From contig JAFPIE010000061.1 in assembly GCA_017388605.1 (NCBI GenBank), forward strand, positions 1-6,091: a stretch of 6,091 bases of DNA, in the 5' to 3' direction. Positions 1 to 6,091 of the stretch are shown piece by piece. Below the pieces are notes generated by a model. It made no database searches, was not told where the DNA came from, and was given only the letters and a program-made list of their open reading frames with translations. Within the stretch, counting starts at the first letter, position 1. The number at the start of each line of letters is the position of its first letter. Made by a program: the position numbers and the translations under genes. The DNA comes from Acholeplasmatales bacterium (GTDB lineage Bacteria; Bacillota_I; Bacilli_A; Acholeplasmatales; Anaeroplasmataceae).

Positions 1-879
1 ACAATACCAAGGCTCAACAAGGTCATATTCGATATCCTCTTCTTGTTCTTCTTCTATAACCTCTTCTTCGTCCTTATAGCTTCTTAGGAAGGCTTGAATC
101 TTTTCTTGCTTACGCTTTTGCTCTAAAGGATCTTCACCAACAGCCTTTAAGCTAGATGCAGTAAAGACCATAGGTTCATTTGGATCTCTTTCCTTTTGAA
201 CCAGATTGGCATTTAAATCTTCAGCTTCATCAAAAGCATCTTCTGTAGCTGAAGTATCTTCTAGTTCTTCTATAGCTTCTTCTACTGATTCTTCAGCTGG
301 CTCTTCCATAGATTCTATAGGCTCTTCTAGCTGTTCTTCTGTAGGCTCTTCTAGTTGTTCTTCTGTAGGCTCTTCTATAGATTCTTCTAGTTGTTCTTCT
401 ATAGGCTCTTCTGTTTGTTCTTCTGTAGACTCTTCTTCATCTTCAAGAATGACACCTTCCTTAACAGGAATAGAATCCCAGAATTCATTAAAGCCTTCGT
501 CTTCGTTTATAGGTTCATTTTCATCTACATATTCAAATTTTTGATGTACATTCTGATTTTCTATTTCTTCTGTAAGACTGATTCTTTTTTCTAAAGCATC
601 GATATATTCTCTTTGCTCAAGAGTCATCTTTCTTAAATATTCAAGCTCAGACATACCTGTATCTAAATATGTATCCTCTTGGCTATCTAGGGAAATAGAT
701 TTTTCCCTAGCTTCCCTTTTGAATGCTTCTTCCTCTTCACGCTTCTTTTTTCTTTCCTTTAGCTTCCCTTTGACTATATCAAAGATTAAGAAGCCACCAA
801 GGCCAACCATAATGACTACCTCAATAATAATTAGCGCAAGAACAAAGCTTGGGATTTTAGATAATATTATTAAATTCAT
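1..879 (-). CDS. Single-pass membrane protein with long acidic Glu-rich tail; C-terminus missing
   Basis: An open frame of 293 codons runs from ATG at 879-877 to the left edge without a stop, so the C-terminus is cut off. The start follows a perfect AGGAGGG seven bases upstream. Residues about 10-35 form one hydrophobic helix (SFVLALIIIEVVIMVGLGGF, then LIF). A strongly basic stretch follows (KGKLKERKKKR, 37-47), so the positive-inside rule places the rest in the cytoplasm; there is no clear cleavage site. Residues about 48-110 are charged and probably helical. Residues about 148-206 are a Glu-rich array built on EEQLEEPT-like octads. About 207-293 remain acidic, with one mixed KR patch (QKRKQEKIQAFLRSYK, 254-269). 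No known family is recognised. The start lies 12 bases after the stop of the giant surface protein, so the two are very likely co-translated. An assembly, scaffold or membrane-partner role is only inference. Glu-rich low complexity makes homology searches unreliable here. Confidence 0.9.
   Translation of the reverse strand, partial: MNLIILSKIPSFVLALIIIEVVIMVGLGGFLIFDIVKGKLKERKKKREEEEAFKREAREKSISLDSQEDTYLDTGMSELEYLRKMTLEQREYIDALEKRISLTEEIENQNVHQKFEYVDENEPINEDEGFNEFWDSIPVKEGVILEDEEESTEEQTEEPIEEQLEESIEEPTEEQLEEPTEEQLEEPIESMEEPAEESVEEAIEELEDTSATEDAFDEAEDLNANLVQKERDPNEPMVFTASSLKAVGEDPLEQKRKQEKIQAFLRSYKDEEEVIEEEQEEDIEYDLVEPWYC
262..438 (-). repeat. Degenerate 24-bp repeats encoding Glu-rich octads
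   Basis: On the minus strand a unit like GAAGAACAACTAGAAGAGCC plus ACA/ATA recurs, encoding EEQLEEPT and EEQLEEPI. The variants in order are EEQTEEPI, EEQLEESI, EEPTEEQL, EEPTEEQL, EEPIESME, then a looser tail. Bases TTCTTCT and TCTTCTG dominate the plus strand, giving a strong purine/pyrimidine strand bias. Such arrays change copy number easily, and 24-bp steps would keep the frame. Confidence 0.85.
775..852 (-). other. N-terminal transmembrane helix of the acidic protein
   Basis: Residues about 10-35 are hydrophobic apart from one Glu (E20) and one Asp (D34) near the inner edge. The basic run KLKERKKKR follows immediately. The flanking charge places the N-terminus outside and the rest inside. 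The single buried Glu in a transmembrane helix is unusual and could mediate helix pairing. Confidence 0.85.
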
Positions 880-886
880 AAGCTTA

Positions 887-893
887 CCCTCCT
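887..893 (-). promoter_or_regulatory. Ribosome binding site overlapping upstream stop codon
   Basis: Read on the minus strand the bases are AGGAGGG. The first AG is also the AG of the TAG stop (894-892) of the giant surface protein gene. Seven bases separate it from the ATG at 879. This is a near-perfect anti-Shine-Dalgarno match. It fixes the start of the acidic membrane protein and suggests that ribosomes finishing the first gene reinitiate on the second. The 12 bases between the genes leave no room for a terminator or an independent promoter. Confidence 0.9.
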
Positions 894-3800
894 AGCCCCT
901 AAACTTCTTTCTATAAACGATTACACCAGCAAGTAATACAATGGAGAAGGACTGAATAATTAGTACGGTCCATAACCAATTGTATCCATCGTTTGCAAAT
1001 CCAACGGTACCTACGTTACCCATTTCAAAGATAACATAGCCACCCTCTGTATAATAATTCATTTCTTTTACTTCGCCATTTGGACCAAAATAGAATAATG
1101 TTGTATCACTATCAAAATCTGAAATGGCATCTTCTTTAATCTTAATGGTTATTGTTCTATCCTTAAGATCAATGGTATTTCCGTCCTTTTCAAAATCAAC
1201 ATGGAATAATGTTGTAATATCAAAATCCTCATAATCACTATTCTTTGTTAATTTATTTAGCATATCCTCTTTTGCTAATGAGCTTATATCCTTATCGACA
1301 ACAACTCTATAGCTTGGATCAATTGGTAAGGATTTTGGAATCTCAATTACGATATCATTATAGATTACAGCAGAAATAACAAATGTTGCAAAGAAATTGA
1401 TATCTCTATCTAATTCAGATGGTATTTCCTTATCCCAACCAGTAAAGCTATAAACATAGCCATTAACCACATAGCTTGATAAATCATCAGGTACAATTAA
1501 GGAATCTCCCAAATATCCATGATGCTTCGATAGAATCGTATTGCCCTTATAGAAGGAATAATCAAATCCTAAGGCTGGTAAGGTTACCTGAACCATAATG
1601 AATACATCTTCAAAGGTACCAGTATAACGACCTAAGCCATCCTTAGCTCCTGTAGCCGCATCAACTACTGTGTAGGTATAATCGATATCATTTAGCATTG
1701 GAAGATCTTTTGTTTCTATATGATTCGAATCATTCTTACAAATTCTTCTGATCATACCATAAGAATCAACACTTGGTAGACTTACTACCTCCCAAGCACT
1801 ATAATCATGACCTAATGGATTTAATGGAACATCAATCGATGTATTACCAAAGGCAGGATTTGTAAAATGTGCCTTATAATTCATTAAGCCTGCATCCTCA
1901 CAGGTTGGGTTAATAACAACCTTAGATGTTGTAGCAACTGTTTCCTTTTCTATATGACTATGATCATGCATACAAATTCTTGTTGCTGTAATGGATGTAT
2001 AATCACTACTCCATTCATATGTTGGATTATCATACGCGTGACCAAGCTTTGGTAAAATGACATCTATTTCTTGTGCATCAAATGCCGAATTTGTGAATGA
2101 AACCATATAATGGATAACTCCATCAAGAAGACAGGTTGCATCGATTCTAGTATTTGTAGATAGTGCTACTTCCTCTTCAATATGATTATGATCATGCTTA
2201 CAAATTCTTGTTGCGATGCAGCTTAAATGATCACTTGACCAGGTATATGTAGGAATATCATAATCATGACCAAGCATTGGAAGCACTAAGGAATCCATGC
2301 TTACTACATTATGATTTAAATCAAAGATTTCATTACATCTATCACATGTATAATGACTATCTACTCCATCTGCTAAGCATAATGGGAGAGTTGTTTCATG
2401 GAAGTGATAATCATGACCTAAGGCAGGAATGACTACTCTTTTCACCTGAGCCTCAAATTCACGGTTTTCAAATCTTGCTGTATAAGTAATTAAACCATCC
2501 AATAGACAGGTTGCATCAACAACTACATTAGAAGATACTGCCTCTTCCATTTCCTTATGAGATTCATCATGAGCACAAACTCTTGTTGCAATGCATTTAC
2601 TATAATCACTATTCCAAGTATAGAATACATCACCATAGGAATGACCTAATTTAGGTAGAATGATTTCCTTTTCTTGATTTTGGAATGCATTATTCTTAAA
2701 TACTACAGAATAAATAATCTTTCCATCCTCTTCACAGCTTGCATCAATAACCTCATATGTTGTATGTGCATTTTCTTCATCTATATGATGACAAACCATA
2801 CATTCACGCTCTGCCTTTACAATAGAATTATATTCATTCCATGTATAGGAAGCATCACTATAGCTATGGCCTAAGGCATTGGTATAAACATTCTTTTCTT
2901 GATCTTTAAATAATATATTTGTAAATATAGCACTATAAACCTTTAAGCCATCCATATCGCATGTAGGATTAGAGATTAATTCATAGGATGCATAGGATTT
3001 TTCATGAATCATATGGTTATGATCATGAGTACAATATGCATATGCATCACAATAGGTATTATCCATACTCCATACATATTCAATATTGGAATAATCATGA
3101 CCTAAAGCACTAACATAGGTATCCTGATAGCTTCTACCACAATATAGACAGGTATGTGTTGTATATCCTTGTGTTGTACATGTAGGTAATACTTTCTGTT
3201 CTTGATAATGGTGTCCTAAGGCCTTATCCATTACCACTACGCTAGATAATTCCTCACCACAAACTAAACAATATGTCTTTTCATAGTGAGCTCCAGAAGC
3301 AAGACAGGTTGCCTCCTCAATTACCTCAATTTGAACCTCACCCTTCGTATGACCTAATGGCTTAATTTCTTCATAGGTTGTATATCCACAAACACTACAA
3401 ATATCATATGGCTTATAACCAGACTCAAGGCAGGTTGCAGCCTTACCATCGTGATGAATTAGGCTATGACCTAGTGCATCATCTATTACACTGATTCTTC
3501 TTAATTCACTACCACAGGTACTACAGTAATATACCTCATCGTGGGAACCAGAATTTGTGCAGCTTGGCATAACTACATTTTCCATCACCATTTCGCCTTG
3601 CATGTGGCCTTGTGCCTTTAATGTTTGAAGCTTGATTTGTGCATCAAAGATTGGATTTAAGAAGGTTGCGGTATATTTAACTAAACCATCGTTTTCACAA
3701 TCTCTAATGGTCACTATGCTTGACTTTGTATTAACTTCCTCAAGAATTACATGTAAGTCATTATGCTTACATACAGCCTTAGCAGTACATTTTGAATAAT

Positions 3801-6091
3801 CACTATTCCATTCATAAGAAATTTGATAATCATGACCTAAGGCACTAACATAGGTATCCTTATAGGATTCATTACAATTTGTACAGTTATGAAGTGTATA
3901 GCCTGCATCTAGACATGTAGGATTTATAACTATCTCTTCAAAATGATGACCTAATGCAGGAATTTCATGATATGTTGTATAATCACATCTTGTACATGTT
4001 TGATAAGCCTCATAGCCAGGCTCTGTACAGCTTGGTTGAAGCGGACTATGAGAAACATAATCATGACCTAAAGCTGGTAAAATTGTATCCTCTTTAGCGA
4101 TTTCAATTTCAAGATTTGCATCTTTATAATATTTATTACAATTCTCACAATAATAATATGTAATATTACCAGGTGTTGTACAGGTTGGAGAAATCTCATA
4201 TACCACCTTAATTTCATGGCTTGTTGTAGGAATAACCTCTTCTTTAATGCTTGTATAGGTAATTCCTAACGCTATAACCTCTGCAGTATATCTGATTAAA
4301 CCAGTTTCTAAATCTGTTGCATCCTTAACAACAACTCTTTTAATAGTTGCATGTAATACATCCTTATGCTTATTATCATTTATACATAAAGAGGTATAAT
4401 CTGCACTACTATAATCTTGAGCCCAAGACCAAGTTCCATTAGAATAATCATAGGTATGACCTAAGGCAGGTAAAATAATTGTCTCTCTTGATAATTCACT
4501 ACCACATGCACTACAGTATGTAACCAAATCATAAGAACCTTGAGTCTCACATGTAGCAGGGATTTCATTTTCCTTTACCTTATCTCCTTCTACATGAGAA
4601 ATTACAGGAATGGATAAAATCTTTTCCTCTTTATCAAAATGAATAAATTCTGCAGTAATAACTAAGATACCTTCTTCTGTACAGGTTGGATTCTTTGTAA
4701 TAACAAAAGTAGTTTCTACAGTTTCAGATACAACATCACCGCATCTTAAGCAAGTCTTAGATGCTGTTACCTCCCTATTATCGCTATTCCAAATATATTC
4801 TGTATCACCATAGGCATGACCTAAGGCATTGGTATAATTATCGACATAGGATTCACCACAAATACTACATGTATGTGTTGTATAACCCATATCTGTACAG
4901 CTTGGTGCTGTAACAGTAGATGAATAGGAATGACCTAAGGCAGGGATAATGATTGTAGTTCTAGATAATTCATCTCCACAAACCTGACAGTAAATAACCT
5001 TATCATAGGATCCATTCTTACTACATGTTGCAGCTATTTCATTTTCAATAACAAAGCTTGCTTCCTTATGACCTAAGGCAGGAATTTCTAGATATGTTGT
5101 GTAATCACATCGACTACATGTATCATATGGCATATAGCCAGCTTCAGTACAGCTTGGCTCTTTACCATCATGATGATGAATATCATGACCTAAGGCAGGA
5201 AGAATAACTTCCTTTTCTATAGATTGGAATAAGCTATTATCAAATGTTGCAATAAACTTCATCACACCATCTAAATCACAGCTTGCTTCCTTAATTACTG
5301 TAGAAGATGCGAATGCTTCTTCTTTAATCTCATGATGACATACATCACAAATTGCAGTTGCAGTAACTAAAGTATTATTATTCCATAGATAGGAAATGGA
5401 ATACTTGTGTCCTAAGGCATCCGTATAAGTATCGATATAAGAATCTCCACAAGTACTACATGTATGAATGGTATAGCCTTTATCCTCACATGTTGGCTCT
5501 ATAACCTGATCTTGATAGCTATGTCCTAAGGCATTCGTATAAGTATCGATATAGGAGTCTCCACAAATACTACATGTATGGATGGTATAGCCCTCCATCT
5601 CACATGTTGGCTCTATAACTTGATCTTGATAGCTATGACCTAGGGCAAGAATTACTAAATCATCTTCTGTTATTTCATTCTTATCTAAATCAAATAAAGT
5701 ACCACAAGTATCACAGGTATAATGTGCCATAATACCATTTACCTCACAAGAAGCTGAAACCTCCTCATGATAGCTATAGCTATGAGCTACCTTATCTAAT
5801 ACAATTACCTTTACCTGCATTACAAATAATGGATTCGCAAATACTGCCTTGTAGGTTACAAAGCCTTCTGCCTCACAGGTTGGTAAAACTGTTTGACTTG
5901 ATGTATTTACCTTCTCCATGACAATATGAGCACCATCATGTAGACAAATTGCACTTGCTGTAACAGCTTGATATCCATCCCAGGTATATGTAATTTGATA
6001 ATCATGACCTAAGGCATCTTGATAATTTCCAATATAGGAATCACCACAGATATCACAGGTATATGTTGTATATCCCTTTTCCTCACATGTA
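892..6091 (-). CDS. Giant Cys/His-rich modular surface protein with C-terminal membrane anchor; N-terminus missing
   Basis: The visible part is 1732 residues (codons from 6090, TAG stop at 894-892). The first in-frame ATG in the window (5919-5917) is not the start: the 57 codons before it are open, encode the same repeat modules (a TCxxxGYTTYTCxxCG stretch, then ALGH), and there is no Shine-Dalgarno before that ATG. Residues below count from the window edge. Residues 1-1509 are 27 Cys/His modules, nearly all ending in LGH. About 1510-1572 resemble an InlB B-repeat/Flg_new domain, with the FTGWD motif near 1549-1553. About 1574-1702 form a Cys-free beta-rich region. About 1705-1725 are a hydrophobic helix followed by the tail YRKKFRG. 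There is no LPXTG motif, so the protein looks anchored by its own helix rather than by sortase. A secretion signal is expected outside the window. The likely role is a long extracellular stalk, adhesin or binding protein. I recognise no enzyme domain and assign no function. The downstream gene is probably translationally coupled to it. Confidence 0.93.
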   Translation of the reverse strand, partial: TCEEKGYTTYTCDICGDSYIGNYQDALGHDYQITYTWDGYQAVTASAICLHDGAHIVMEKVNTSSQTVLPTCEAEGFVTYKAVFANPLFVMQVKVIVLDKVAHSYSYHEEVSASCEVNGIMAHYTCDTCGTLFDLDKNEITEDDLVILALGHSYQDQVIEPTCEMEGYTIHTCSICGDSYIDTYTNALGHSYQDQVIEPTCEDKGYTIHTCSTCGDSYIDTYTDALGHKYSISYLWNNNTLVTATAICDVCHHEIKEEAFASSTVIKEASCDLDGVMKFIATFDNSLFQSIEKEVILPALGHDIHHHDGKEPSCTEAGYMPYDTCSRCDYTTYLEIPALGHKEASFVIENEIAATCSKNGSYDKVIYCQVCGDELSRTTIIIPALGHSYSSTVTAPSCTDMGYTTHTCSICGESYVDNYTNALGHAYGDTEYIWNSDNREVTASKTCLRCGDVVSETVETTFVITKNPTCTEEGILVITAEFIHFDKEEKILSIPVISHVEGDKVKENEIPATCETQGSYDLVTYCSACGSELSRETIILPALGHTYDYSNGTWSWAQDYSSADYTSLCINDNKHKDVLHATIKRVVVKDATDLETGLIRYTAEVIALGITYTSIKEEVIPTTSHEIKVVYEISPTCTTPGNITYYYCENCNKYYKDANLEIEIAKEDTILPALGHDYVSHSPLQPSCTEPGYEAYQTCTRCDYTTYHEIPALGHHFEEIVINPTCLDAGYTLHNCTNCNESYKDTYVSALGHDYQISYEWNSDYSKCTAKAVCKHNDLHVILEEVNTKSSIVTIRDCENDGLVKYTATFLNPIFDAQIKLQTLKAQGHMQGEMVMENVVMPSCTNSGSHDEVYYCSTCGSELRRISVIDDALGHSLIHHDGKAATCLESGYKPYDICSVCGYTTYEEIKPLGHTKGEVQIEVIEEATCLASGAHYEKTYCLVCGEELSSVVVMDKALGHHYQEQKVLPTCTTQGYTTHTCLYCGRSYQDTYVSALGHDYSNIEYVWSMDNTYCDAYAYCTHDHNHMIHEKSYASYELISNPTCDMDGLKVYSAIFTNILFKDQEKNVYTNALGHSYSDASYTWNEYNSIVKAERECMVCHHIDEENAHTTYEVIDASCEEDGKIIYSVVFKNNAFQNQEKEIILPKLGHSYGDVFYTWNSDYSKCIATRVCAHDESHKEMEEAVSSNVVVDATCLLDGLITYTARFENREFEAQVKRVVIPALGHDYHFHETTLPLCLADGVDSHYTCDRCNEIFDLNHNVVSMDSLVLPMLGHDYDIPTYTWSSDHLSCIATRICKHDHNHIEEEVALSTNTRIDATCLLDGVIHYMVSFTNSAFDAQEIDVILPKLGHAYDNPTYEWSSDYTSITATRICMHDHSHIEKETVATTSKVVINPTCEDAGLMNYKAHFTNPAFGNTSIDVPLNPLGHDYSAWEVVSLPSVDSYGMIRRICKNDSNHIETKDLPMLNDIDYTYTVVDAATGAKDGLGRYTGTFEDVFIMVQVTLPALGFDYSFYKGNTILSKHHGYLGDSLIVPDDLSSYVVNGYVYSFTGWDKEIPSELDRDINFFATFVISAVIYNDIVIEIPKSLPIDPSYRVVVDKDISSLAKEDMLNKLTKNSDYEDFDITTLFHVDFEKDGNTIDLKDRTITIKIKEDAISDFDSDTTLFYFGPNGEVKEMNYYTEGGYVIFEMGNVGTVGFANDGYNWLWTVLIIQSFSIVLLAGVIVYRKKFRG
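916..978 (-). other. C-terminal transmembrane anchor of the giant surface protein
   Basis: The helix reads LWTVLIIQSFSIVLLAGVIV and is followed by the basic tail YRKKFRG and the stop. The topology is outside to inside, with only about seven residues in the cytoplasm. No LPXTG-like sorting motif precedes it: the upstream residues are NVGTVGFANDGYNW. The protein therefore probably stays embedded in the membrane instead of being linked to peptidoglycan. Confidence 0.85.
985..1371 (-). other. Membrane-proximal Cys-free beta-rich region
   Basis: About 129 residues lie between the Flg_new-like domain and the membrane helix. They contain alternating hydrophobic stretches (VIYNDIVIEIP, RTITIKIKEDAI) and end with TLFYFGPNGEVKEMNYY and GGYVIFEMGNVGTVGFA. 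The closing pattern, a displayed or described value followed by a positive readout strand and a VGFA-like strand, is like the beta-sandwich often found just before the membrane or wall anchor in large Bacillota surface proteins. This is a general resemblance and I cannot name a specific family. Confidence 0.55.
1375..1563 (-). other. InlB B-repeat/Flg_new-like domain
   Basis: This stretch of about 63 residues follows the last Cys module. It has a YSFYKGNTIL start, a central GDSLIVPDD, then YVYSFTGWDKEIP and RDINFFATF. The pattern of a short strand, a GY/GD turn, a (F/Y)xFTGWD motif and a closing DxxxxATF matches the Listeria-Bacteroides repeat (Flg_new) found as spacer domains in many Bacillota surface proteins. 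It contains no cysteine. The assignment is by eye from motif spacing; a profile search could downgrade it. Confidence 0.7.
2413..6016. repeat. Interspersed 13-bp repeat at module junctions
   Basis: The plus-strand word ATGACCTAAGGCA occurs exactly at 2413, 3832, 4456, 4816, 4930, 5068, 5185 and 6004. In five of these (2413, 4456, 4930, 5068, 5185) it extends to 15 bases with GG. Close variants lie at 2866, 3211, 5407 and 5521. Each copy is in the same frame and encodes the ALGH that closes a module. The conservation therefore starts from the protein, but the shared codon choice gives the DNA short identical stretches at module borders where recombination would keep the frame. Confidence 0.85.
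5407..5634 (-). repeat. Near-identical tandem pair of 114-bp A1 modules
   Basis: Two adjacent 38-residue A1 modules (5521-5634 and 5407-5520) both begin SYQDQVIEPTCE and differ at only four residues (ME/DK, I/T, N/D). By hand alignment about 12 of 114 bases differ, five of them in one short patch. This is by far the closest pair among the 27 modules, so it is probably the most recent duplication in the visible part. It is also the only place where two A1 modules stand side by side. Confidence 0.9.

Larger units (their letters stand above)
1564..6090 (-). repeat. Array of 27 Cys/His-rich protein modules in five classes
   Basis: Module boundaries were set after each LGH-like tripeptide. Class A1 (38 residues): PTCxxxGYxxHTCxxCGxSYxDTYxxALGH; at 6004-6090 (partial), 5521-5634, 5407-5520, 4816-4929, 3832-3945, 3097-3210. 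Class A2 (39): PSCTExGYxxYxTCxxCDYTTYxEIPALGH-like; 5068-5184, 3946-4062, 3349-3465. Class A3 (46): GSYDxxxYCxxCGxELSR core; 4930-5067, 4456-4593, 3466-3603, 3211-3348. Class A4 (49-51): three Cys, then about 30 residues with DLxxN; 5635-5781, 4063-4215, 2266-2412. Class B (74-81): a YxWNSD start, then CxxC or CxHDxxH, then (A/P)TCxxDGLxxYxAxFxN; 5782-6003, 5185-5406, 4594-4815, 4216-4455, 3604-3831, 2866-3096, 2641-2865, 2413-2640, 2038-2265, 1807-2037, 1564-1806. Each module resembles a small zinc-ribbon-like unit, but metal binding is inferred. The array continues past the right edge. Confidence 0.9.

Noticed and set aside
206..544. Plus-strand open frame encoding a Ser-rich protein with SSCSSVGSS-like repeats
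   Set aside because: It is the antisense shadow of the Glu-rich octads: GAA/GAG codons read backwards give TTC/CTC and, in this frame, Ser codons. It has no ribosome site, and the minus-strand gene there has a strong start and continues on both sides.
391..594. Plus-strand open frame of 67 codons rich in Phe and Tyr
   Set aside because: Another antisense shadow of the acidic gene. The Phe-rich content comes from the pyrimidine-rich strand and there is no ribosome site.
880..891. Possible promoter or terminator between the two genes
   Set aside because: Only 12 bases lie between the genes and they are fully used by the ribosome site and its spacer. No hairpin or T-run is present.
2674..2874. 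Plus-strand open frame of 66 codons with hydrophobic stretches
   Set aside because: It lies wholly antisense to a regular B module and its neighbour in the giant gene. Hydrophobicity arises from the AT-rich complement. No start signal is visible.
1564..6090. Spaced short repeats that could suggest a CRISPR array
   Set aside because: The repeated 13-bp word encodes LGH in one frame, spacing varies with module length (114 to about 243 bp), and the intervening DNA is itself repetitive coding sequence.
1564..6090. CxxC and CxHDxxH modules as nucleic-acid-binding zinc fingers
   Set aside because: The protein ends in a membrane anchor placing these modules outside the cell, and the modules are acidic and Tyr/Thr-rich, not basic. 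A structural metal site is more plausible than DNA or RNA binding.

Overview
The window reads as a fragment of a two-gene operon on the minus strand of a low-G+C bacterium. Both genes run off the window, one at each edge. The AT-rich composition, the AGGAGG-type ribosome binding site and the surface-protein repeat style point to a Bacillota relative (Bacilli, Erysipelotrichia or a Mollicutes-like gut lineage). That placement is inference. I see no RNA gene, mobile element, CRISPR array, promoter or terminator.

Layout in transcription order, right to left. (1) Positions 6091 to 892 encode the last 1732 residues of a very large modular surface protein. Its true start and presumed signal peptide lie beyond the right edge. 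I resolve 27 consecutive Cys/His-rich modules (1564-6090), then an InlB B-repeat/Flg_new-like domain (1375-1563), a Cys-free membrane-proximal beta-rich region (985-1371), and one C-terminal transmembrane helix with a short basic tail (about 916-978). (2) After 12 bases, with a strong Shine-Dalgarno overlapping the stop codon, a second gene runs from 879 to at least position 1. It has one N-terminal transmembrane helix and a long, very acidic, probably cytoplasmic tail with degenerate 8-residue Glu-rich repeats.

The most informative structure is the grammar of the 27 modules. They fall into five classes with nearly fixed lengths: A1 38, A2 39, A3 46, A4 49-51, and B 74-81 residues. The order, from the window edge towards the membrane, is A1 B A4 A1 A1 B A2 A3 A1 B A3 B A4 A2 A1 B A3 A2 A3 A1 B B B A4 B B B. 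A1 is always followed by B or by another A1, and the block A2-A3-A1-B occurs twice. Twenty-three of the 27 modules contain exactly three cysteines, about 75 in all, although the placement differs by class. This fits small metal-stabilised or otherwise Cys/His-stabilised folds.

The two products would sit in the same membrane with their large parts on opposite faces: an outward Cys-rich stalk and an inward acidic tail. Co-translation suggests they work together, but no function can be assigned from sequence alone. Repeats of this general kind are, as I recall, common and uncharacterised in surface proteins of gut Bacillota. The novelty therefore lies in the architecture and the pairing rather than in the module type.
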